Below, one piece after another: positions 22,260 through 27,410 of a stretch of DNA of 27,410 nucleotides. Within the stretch, counting starts at the first letter, position 1. The number at the start of each line of letters is the position of its first letter. Under the pieces are notes generated by a model that did not search any database, was not told where the DNA came from, and saw only the letters and a list, made by a program, of their open reading frames with translations. The position numbers and the translations under genes are program-made. Source of the stretch: JAMOBE01 sp039908285 (GTDB lineage: Bacteria; Pseudomonadota; Alphaproteobacteria; Rhodospirillales; Rhodospirillaceae); assembly GCA_039908285.1 (NCBI GenBank), contig JAMOBE010000047.1, positions 1 to 27,410 on the forward strand, written 5' to 3'.

Positions 22260-23483
22260 TCAGCCGACCAGGGCCGTCTGGGCTGCCGCCACTCCGGAGC
22301 GGAGTGCGCCGTCGATGGTACAGGGCAGGCCGGTGTCGGTCCAGTCGCCGGCAAGCCACAGGTTGGTAAACCGGGTCACCGGTCCCGGTCTGCGCTTCAG
22401 TTGTTCCGGGGTATGGGCGATGGTGGCGCGGCGCTCCTTGACGATCCGCCACGGCGGCAGGGGCACGGGCGGCAGCGCCAGGGCCCGCGCCGCGTCCCGC
22501 CACAGGCGCCGGGCGATCTCGGCCAGGGAGTCGGCGGCCAGGGAGTCGGCGGCGCTGACCGTGACCGAGACCACGTCACCGCGCACGAACAGCCACTGGG
22601 CCTCGCCGCCCACCAGGCCAAGCAGCGAGACACCGCCGTCCGGGGGCTGTTTCAGCCGGAAGTGGGCGTTGACGATGGCGCGGAACTGGGTGGGGACGGG
22701 AAGCCGCGGCACGAGGGAGGCCGTCACCCACGGTGGCAGGGCGAGGATGACCCGCTCGCCGAGGCCGATGGGCAGCAGTCCCTCGGCGAAGCGCAGACCC
22801 GTCACCCGGCGGCCCTCATGCTCCAGGTCGACCAGCTGCCGGTTGAGCCGCACCGTCGCACCCGCCGCCTCCAGCGTCGCCAGGGCCGGCGCGACGAAGG
22901 TGGCGTCCAGGGTCTCGCGGACCAGATAGGGCCGGGCCGCCGCCGCGCCCCGCAGCAGTGCCAGGGTCACCACCCGCCACAGGAGTCGCGCCGAGGCCTG
23001 CTCGGGCTCGGTGTTGAGGGCGCTGACCGTCAGCGGCCGCCACAGCCGCTGATAGAGCCGGCTGTGCCGCCGGGTCAGGGAGGCCACCACCGCTTCCTCG
23101 TCGGCCCGCCACAGCCGGAGCAGCGCCGCCACGTCGGCCGGTGTCGCCCCGATCGCCCGCAGGGTCGACAGCCGCCCCGGCCGCACGGTCCACCGCTCGC
23201 CGGTGACGAGGTCGAGAAAGGGAAATCCCGCCGCCGGCACCAGGGCGTCCCGGGCGCCGGTGGCCTCCAGGTAGTCGAACACGGCGGTGTTGGCTCCGAG
23301 GATCAGGTGGGTGCCGTTGTCCACCGTGCGCTCCAGCTCGGAGGCGATGAACGAACGGCAGCGGCCGCCGGGCCGCCCGGCCGCCTCGTGCACGATGACC
23401 CGGGCGCCCGCCTTCGCCGCGTGGACCGCCGCGCCAAGACCGGCCATGCCGGCCCCCACCACGTGGATCCGTGGCCCGCTCAT
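22260..23483 (-). CDS. hpnE: hydroxysqualene reductase / squalene-associated FAD desaturase HpnE
   Basis: HpnE performs the last step of bacterial squalene synthesis, reducing hydroxysqualene. The 407-aa flavoprotein has an N-terminal dinucleotide fold (VVGAGMAGLGAAVHAAKAG, then HEAAGRPGGRCRS), DNGTHLILGAN and the C-terminal FAD contact LWLAGDWTDTGLPCTIDGAL. ATG 23483 overlaps the hpnD stop (ATGA), so the three hpn genes are coupled. A duplicated SLAAD appears at ADSLAADSLAE. Confidence 0.93.
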   Translation of the reverse strand: MSGPRIHVVGAGMAGLGAAVHAAKAGARVIVHEAAGRPGGRCRSFIASELERTVDNGTHLILGANTAVFDYLEATGARDALVPAAGFPFLDLVTGERWTVRPGRLSTLRAIGATPADVAALLRLWRADEEAVVASLTRRHSRLYQRLWRPLTVSALNTEPEQASARLLWRVVTLALLRGAAAARPYLVRETLDATFVAPALATLEAAGATVRLNRQLVDLEHEGRRVTGLRFAEGLLPIGLGERVILALPPWVTASLVPRLPVPTQFRAIVNAHFRLKQPPDGGVSLLGLVGGEAQWLFVRGDVVSVTVSAADSLAADSLAEIARRLWRDAARALALPPVPLPPWRIVKERRATIAHTPEQLKRRPGPVTRFTNLWLAGDWTDTGLPCTIDGALRSGVAAAQTALVG

Positions 23484-24400
23484 CCGCGACCCAGGACCCG
23501 GGCGCGGAGCGCGATCCAGAGCGTCTCCGCCGCCGACAGCCGCAGGCGGGGCTCGATCCGCTCGAAGCCGCGCCGCCGCAGCCGATTGAACAGCGCCCGA
23601 TAGACCGCCATCATCATCACCGCCGGACGCAAGGCCTGCCGATCGGTGATGCGCGCGAGGGTCCGATCCGCGGCGATGAAGCGTCCCTCGGCCAGGCGGG
23701 CCAGGCCGGCGCAGGCCAGTCCCAGACGTGGGTGGGCAAGGACGTCCATGGTCTCGGTGTCGGTCCCCGGTGGGGCGATGCCCGCCTCGTCCAGGATCTC
23801 CCGCGGCAGGTAGAGCCGCCCCATGCGGGCATCCTCGGCGACGTCGCGCAGGATGTTGGTGAGCTGCAGCGCCTCGCCCAGCTCGAGGGCGAAGCGGCGC
23901 GCCTCATCGCCGCCGCTGCCGAACACCGGCAGGGACAGGAGCCCCACCGCCCCCGCCACCCGCCGGCAATAGAGCCGCAGGCGGTCGAGGGCCGGGGCCC
24001 GCATGCCCTGGTCGATGTCCATGTCCATGCCGTCGATGAAGGCGTCGAACTCGTCGCGCGGCAGGCCGAAGCGGCGCACCGGCTCCAGCAGCGCCCGCCC
24101 GATCAGCGTCGCCGGGGCGCCTTCGTAGAGGGACGCGACCTCCCGCCGCCAGGCGTCGAGCCGGGACCGCTGGTCGGCGGTGGGGGCGGGCTCGTCGGCG
24201 ATGTCGTCCAGCTCCCGGCAAAAGGCATAGAGGGCGTACAGCCCCCGCCGCCGGGGCGTCGGCAGGAGCCGCATGGCCCAGAAGAAGGAACTGCCCGAAC
24301 GCCGCACCAGCGACTCGACGCAGGCGGTGGCCTCGGCGTCGGCGACGCTCACCGCGCCCTCCCGGGCGACGCTCACCGCGCCCTCCCGGGCGACGCTCAC
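23480..24400 (-). CDS. hpnD: presqualene diphosphate synthase HpnD
   Basis: HpnD joins two farnesyl diphosphates to presqualene diphosphate. The 306-aa protein has the first Asp motif CRELDDIADE (62-70) and the second LTNILRDVAEDARMGRLYLP, both intact, in the all-helical trans-isoprenyl synthase fold. The GTG at 24400 overlaps the hpnC stop (GTGA). The N-terminus carries an 8-residue repeat (SVAREGAV) because the 24-bp unit around the start is triplicated; GTG 24376 and GTG 24352 are equally good starts, each preceded by GGGAGGG. The conserved enzyme begins only around residue 28. Confidence 0.93.
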   Translation of the reverse strand: MSVAREGAVSVAREGAVSVADAEATACVESLVRRSGSSFFWAMRLLPTPRRRGLYALYAFCRELDDIADEPAPTADQRSRLDAWRREVASLYEGAPATLIGRALLEPVRRFGLPRDEFDAFIDGMDMDIDQGMRAPALDRLRLYCRRVAGAVGLLSLPVFGSGGDEARRFALELGEALQLTNILRDVAEDARMGRLYLPREILDEAGIAPPGTDTETMDVLAHPRLGLACAGLARLAEGRFIAADRTLARITDRQALRPAVMMMAVYRALFNRLRRRGFERIEPRLRLSAAETLWIALRARVLGRG

Positions 24401-24413
24401 CGCGCCCTCCCGG
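24342..24413 (-). repeat. three perfect copies of a 24-bp unit carrying SD and GTG start
   Basis: Copies lie at 24342-24365, 24366-24389 and 24390-24413. On the coding strand each contains GGGAGGG, then GCGCG-spaced GTG followed by AGC. The last unit upstream also holds the hpnC stop codon. The unit is 8 codons, so copy number changes keep the frame. Confidence 0.9.
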
Positions 24414-25260
24414 CCCGGGCCAGGCCGACACCCACCCCGAACAGCCAGTCGTACCAGGCGTGGCCGATCCGGGAGGCCAGCGGGTCACCGCCGCGCAGCC
24501 TGGCCGAGAAGCGCCCGGACATCGTCAGAATCACCGACGCCTCGAGCCGCAGTCCTCGGCAGGCGATCAACCCCGGCAGCGGACGGGCCTCCTCCAGCAG
24601 GGAGTCGACGCCGTCGAGCACCCGGCCGAACACCCGCCTCAGAGCCGCGTCGGCGGCGTGGGCGCCGAGGGACTCAGGGGCCAGGCCCTCCGCCTCCAGC
24701 CAGTCGCCCGGCAAATACACCCGGCCGAGCGCCAGGAAGTCCTCGCGGCAGTCCTGAAGGTGGTTCTGCACCTGCAGGGCCGCGCACAGGGCATCGGAGG
24801 CCGGGGTGGCCGCCCTGCCCTCGCCATGCAGTTCCAGCATGAACCGACCGACCGGAGCCGCCGACACGCGGCAATAGTCCATCAGATCGGCCCAGGTGCG
24901 GCACGTCGGCCCCACGGCGTCGCGGCGGAAAGCCTCCAGCAGCGCTCGCGGCTGATCGAGTCCCATGCCCTGCGCCAACAGGATCCGACGCAGGGCCGAC
25001 GCCGGACCGACGCGTGACTCGTCCCCCGGCAGGCCCAGCAGCGCCGCCTCCATGCCGTCCAGCAGCACCAGCTTGTGGTCGGACGTCAGCACGGGATCGT
25101 CGGCCACGTCGTCGGCGGTGCGGGCAAAGGCGTAGAAGGCCGCGACGCAGGGCCTGGTCGCCGCCGGCAGCAGCAGCGAGCCCACCGGGAAGTTCTCCTC
25201 CCGGCCGGTATTGCCGGCGTGAACGGCACCGGCGCCGGGCAAGACGAGTCTGGACGTCAT
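24397..25260 (-). CDS. hpnC: hydroxysqualene synthase HpnC
   Basis: HpnC converts presqualene diphosphate to hydroxysqualene. The 287-aa protein has REENFPVGSLLLP near residue 20, FARTADDVADD (46-55, first Asp motif) and QNHLQDCREDFLALGRVYLP (second motif, in the HpnC form). It heads the minus-strand hpnC-hpnD-hpnE operon, which supplies squalene, usually for hopanoids. ATG 25260 has only a distant AAGG upstream. It is divergent from the squalene-synthase-like gene at 25369. Confidence 0.94.
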   Translation of the reverse strand: MTSRLVLPGAGAVHAGNTGREENFPVGSLLLPAATRPCVAAFYAFARTADDVADDPVLTSDHKLVLLDGMEAALLGLPGDESRVGPASALRRILLAQGMGLDQPRALLEAFRRDAVGPTCRTWADLMDYCRVSAAPVGRFMLELHGEGRAATPASDALCAALQVQNHLQDCREDFLALGRVYLPGDWLEAEGLAPESLGAHAADAALRRVFGRVLDGVDSLLEEARPLPGLIACRGLRLEASVILTMSGRFSARLRGGDPLASRIGHAWYDWLFGVGVGLARAGRAR

Positions 25261-25368
25261 GGGGCGGTCATGCCTTCATACGCATACGATCCATCACACG
25301 TGGTTCCGCATGGCCGCACATAGTGACACAACCCCCATGGGGGGCGCCAGACGCCTTGACGTGACGCG

Positions 25369-26250
25369 ATGACCGCTCCCTCCCCCTGTGCGGCGGTGGT
25401 TCGTCGCCACGACCGCGAGCGCTTCGCCTGCGCCCAGTTCGCTCCCCCGGACCGGCGCGAAGATCTGCTGGTCCTCTATGCCCTCAACCTGGATCTGGCG
25501 CGGGTGCGCGAAAGGGTGCGCGAGCCCATGGCCGGCCTGATCCGGTTCCAGTGGTGGAGCGATGTCATCGAGGCCATCGCCACCGGTCATGGTCCTCCCT
25601 CAGGCCATCCGGTGGCTGGACCGCTCGGGCGGGTGATGGTGGAACGGGGGCTCGGCCGGGCCGAGTTCGAGCACCTGATCGATGCCCGCCGCCGCGACCT
25701 CGACGACGAGCCTCCGGCCGACATGGCGGCGCTGTTGCGCTATGCCGGGGGCACCTCGGCGCCGCTGGCCCGGCTCGGCGCCGCCATCCTGGGGGTGGGG
25801 GCCGACGAGGACGTGGACGTGGACGTGGACGTGGACGTGGACGAGGACGTCCTGGCCGCGACCGAGGCGGTGGCCCTGGCCTGGAGCCTGGTCGGCCTGC
25901 TGCGGGCCATCCCCCACCTTGCCGCGCAGGGCCGGGTGATGCTGCCCCGGGACCGCCTGGCGTCGGCCGGCGTCGATGTGGCCGAGGTGCTGGCCGGCCG
26001 CTCGCCACCGGGGCTGGCCATGGTGGCGGCCGAGATGGCGGCGGAGGCCGAGGCGCACATCGCCCGCGCCCGGTCATTCCGTGGCCCGGGCGTGCGGGCG
26101 GCCCTGCCGCTCCTGCTGCCGGCCACCATCGCGGAAGGCCACCTGCGACGGTTGCGCCGCACCGGCCACGACACCCGCGACCCGCTGCTGTGGGGTCCCC
26201 GTCCGCGAGTTGGCACGCTGCTGTGGAACGGCGTCAGGGGACGGTTCTGA
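25369..26250 (+). CDS. squalene/phytoene synthase-family protein lacking Asp motifs (NDUFAF6-like)
   Basis: The 293-aa helical protein resembles the squalene/phytoene synthase fold: DRERFACAQFAPPDRREDL, LYALNLDLARVRERVREP, IRFQWWSDVIEAI, ARRRDLDDEPP, LVGLLRAIPHLAAQGRVMLP. The two DxxxD magnesium motifs are not present (the first reads LNLDLARVRE), as in the NDUFAF6-type family linked to respiratory complex I assembly. Activity as a prenyl synthase is thus unlikely. An Asp/Val run (about residues 145-162) comes from a hexanucleotide repeat. Despite standing next to hpnC it is divergently transcribed. Confidence 0.85.
   Translation: MTAPSPCAAVVRRHDRERFACAQFAPPDRREDLLVLYALNLDLARVRERVREPMAGLIRFQWWSDVIEAIATGHGPPSGHPVAGPLGRVMVERGLGRAEFEHLIDARRRDLDDEPPADMAALLRYAGGTSAPLARLGAAILGVGADEDVDVDVDVDVDEDVLAATEAVALAWSLVGLLRAIPHLAAQGRVMLPRDRLASAGVDVAEVLAGRSPPGLAMVAAEMAAEAEAHIARARSFRGPGVRAALPLLLPATIAEGHLRRLRRTGHDTRDPLLWGPRPRVGTLLWNGVRGRF
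25810..25839 (+). repeat. GACGTG hexanucleotide repeat, five copies
   Basis: Five perfect tandem GACGTG units, flanked by GACGAG variants, encode alternating Asp-Val. Changes in copy number would add or remove two residues without altering frame. Confidence 0.9.
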
Positions 26251-26314
26251 GGGGCTGACAGAATATCAAGTTGAGTAATTACAGTAAGAGCTTGGTTCCC
26301 GTTGGACACCTTGG

Positions 26315-26503
26315 TTTAGCTCGGCGGTCGAAACCGTGAAGTCCGGCGCTTTTCAATACGTCACCAAGCCGTTTCAGCTTGATGGTCTGCGCACTATCGT
26401 CGCCGACGCGATGGAGAAGGTTCGGACGCGACGGGAGATCGCGGTCCTGGTTAGTGCAATATGGTTTCTGTATATTCAACGGTTCTCAGTATATGTCCCA
26501 TGA
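26315..26503 (+). pseudogene. receiver-domain remnant of a response regulator
   Basis: The frame reads FSSAVETVKSGAFQYVTKPF and then QLDGLRTIVADAMEKVR before ending VYVP at 26503. This is the last third of a receiver domain (conserved Lys in the TKPF motif, then the final helix) of the NtrC type. The Asp-containing front and any output domain are missing, and there is no start or SD at a sensible place. It is a decayed fragment. Confidence 0.55.
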
Positions 26504-26760
26504 CGTGGTAAAAGCCCACGCGGCGGCGTCAACCGGAGAGAGATGATACTATTGCTCGCCGGGAGGCCGGGTGGTAAGAAGGGGGGTATCCTGAGCAGGG
26601 TGTCGGCATGGGCGCAACGTCTCGTCCGGGGATGGAGCAGTGTGGAAAATACCGGATATCAACGGACTTCGCCGGTTGCGATTCCCAGGGCTCGCCGTTA
26701 CACACCGCGTTCGATGAACCGATCAAACCGTATGTGCTCCATATTCGTCATACGGTTCGC
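26504..26760. other. gap before tRNA-Val
   Basis: No gene can be supported. Short frames in this stretch have no recognisable similarity or ribosome binding site. The tRNA promoter must lie here, but no clear pair of elements is seen. Confidence 0.4.
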
Positions 26761-26836
26761 GGGCGATTAGCTCAGCTGGTAGAGCATCTCGTTTACACCG
26801 AGAGGGTCGGCGGTTCGAACCCGTCATCGCCCACCA
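26761..26836 (+). tRNA. tRNA-Val (anticodon TAC)
   Basis: The 76-nt gene folds as a full cloverleaf: acceptor GGGCGAT/ATCGCCC, D arm GCTC-AGCTGGTA-GAGC, anticodon stem TCTCG/CGAGA with loop TTTACAC (anticodon TAC, reads GUA), and T arm GGCGG-TTCGAAC-CCGTC. CCA is encoded at the 3' end. Confidence 0.97.
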
Positions 26837-26844
26837 GGAAAATC

Positions 26845-26880
26845 AAGGGCTTAGCCAAAGATGGTTAAGCCCTTTCGCTT
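26845..26880 (+). terminator. terminator after tRNA-Val
   Basis: AAGGGCTTAGCC (26845-26856) pairs with GGTTAAGCCCTT (26863-26874) with one wobble, 12-bp stem and 6-nt loop, followed by TCGCTTT. It starts 8 bp after the tRNA. Confidence 0.65.
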
Positions 26881-26961
26881 TCCGGGGAACCGCAGGGGAA
26901 CCGCGCGGCGGCAAGCCCGAGCCATTTCCGGCCAGTGCGGGAATGCCGTTTGCGCACGGGG

Positions 26962-26995
26962 AAGCTGCCTCCCCGAACTGGGGGGGGCAGCTTTT
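26962..26995 (+). terminator. strong hairpin with T tail, possible terminator
   Basis: AAGCTGCC-T-CCCC (26962-26974) pairs with a G run and GGCAGCTT, ending TTTT (26992-26995). It points in the plus direction although no plus-strand gene after the tRNA is seen. The surrounding 26881-27123 shows no gene; it includes a small direct repeat (GGGGAACCGC twice near 26885). Confidence 0.5.
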
Positions 26996-27123
26996 CACAG
27001 AGGGGGGGGGAGGATGCCGGCCGCGCCCGGGGAGGTACCCGGACCGCCGGCTGTCGGGGTTGGTTCTACCGTAGCGGCCACTCACCGACCAACGCCGCTG
27101 CCCCACTTTGGGGCGATAACCCG

Positions 27124-27410
27124 TCACTCCATCGGCTCAAGCCTGATGGTCCAGGTCGATCCCGTCACCCCACGCCTGGCGCCGGGCTGGACGGAATACG
27201 GGGTTCCGCGAATGAGAAAGGCGCCGCCCTCGGGGTCGGGGACGTCGGCAACCCTCACGGTGATGGTCAGGACGGCCGTGACGAGGGGCACGGCGAAGCC
27301 TTCAAGGGTGCGATCCGGGGTGGACGCGATCACCCGCACGGGTACGGGTGGGCCGGCGGGTGGGCGCCACTCGGCATCCTCGGCAAGGCGCGAGCGGAAG
27401 AGGGTCGCGC
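27124..27410 (-). CDS. phage head-tail joining-like protein (partial, N-terminus beyond window)
   Basis: The frame is open from the right edge to TGA at 27124. It reads LAEDAEWRPPAGPPVPVRVI near the edge, then VRVADVPDPEGGAFLIRG and GSTWTIRLEPME at the end. This matches the pattern of short phage head-tail connector or joining proteins, which often contain an early DA-x-[YW]-x-P motif and end in a small beta-rich segment. It suggests a prophage or remnant that continues to the right, with genes running leftward and this one last. No phage gene is seen between it and tRNA-Val. Confidence 0.55.
   Translation of the reverse strand, partial: ATLFRSRLAEDAEWRPPAGPPVPVRVIASTPDRTLEGFAVPLVTAVLTITVRVADVPDPEGGAFLIRGTPYSVQPGARRGVTGSTWTIRLEPME

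Noticed and set aside
22215..22262. Terminator after hpnE
   Set aside because: CCCACGG and CCGTGGG can pair, but the following bases on the transcript are A-rich, not U-rich.
24342..24413. CRISPR array
   Set aside because: The three 24-bp copies are directly adjacent with no spacers, and they lie in coding sequence.

Overview
The window is high-GC bacterial chromosome, most likely from an alphaproteobacterium of the Rhodospirillales type. The gene order rpsF-rpsR-DUF2232-rplI, divergent from fabD-fabG-acpP-fabF-mltG, is typical of that class. So are rplU-rpmA-obgE-proB and the squalene genes hpnC-hpnD-hpnE. The species cannot be fixed from the sequence.

Layout. 1-615 (minus): two tandem paralogous secreted repeat proteins, the second cut by the window edge. 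961-1581: an orphan NarL/FixJ-type response regulator. 1691-3953 (minus): ribosomal proteins S6, S18 and L9 plus a DUF2232 membrane protein. 4143-10653 (plus): the core type II fatty-acid synthesis genes, the murein lytic transglycosylase mltG, and a TPR/GT41 (OGT-like) glycosyltransferase. 10640-10891 (minus): a small DUF1640-like membrane-anchored coiled-coil protein. 11042-14000 (plus): rplU, rpmA, obgE and proB, behind a clear sigma-70-type promoter.

14.16-20.37 kb is an accessory island, the most interesting part of the window. Up to about 18.8 kb it is visibly richer in A+T. A tightly coupled plus-strand operon encodes three proteins. The first is a dCTP deaminase/dUTPase-fold protein that lacks catalytic residues and carries a membrane segment. 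The second belongs to the helical-domain family of phage 5-hmdU DNA kinases and alpha-glutamyl/putrescinyl-thymine pyrophosphorylases. The third is a thymidylate synthase/dCMP hydroxymethylase-like enzyme. Facing it on the minus strand is a coupled pair: a TIR-like (MTH538/ThsB type) protein and an Nmad2-like nucleotide-modification-associated protein. I read this as a candidate nucleotide-based immunity or base-modification system. Next to it lie the remains of a second defence-like operon: a gene tail, a broken TIR gene and an intact class III nucleotidyl cyclase, resembling a decayed Pycsar-type locus. The island sits directly after proB, where proA would often be expected.

20.5-26.25 kb: a TolC-family outer-membrane protein, the hpnC-hpnD-hpnE operon for squalene (hopanoid precursor) synthesis, and a divergent squalene/phytoene-synthase-family protein without the usual aspartate motifs. 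The hpnD start region is a perfect triplication of a 24-bp unit that carries its own Shine-Dalgarno sequence and GTG start. 26.3-26.5 kb: a receiver-domain remnant. 26761-26836: tRNA-Val(TAC). The right edge carries the end of a phage head-tail joining-like gene, suggesting a prophage beyond the window.
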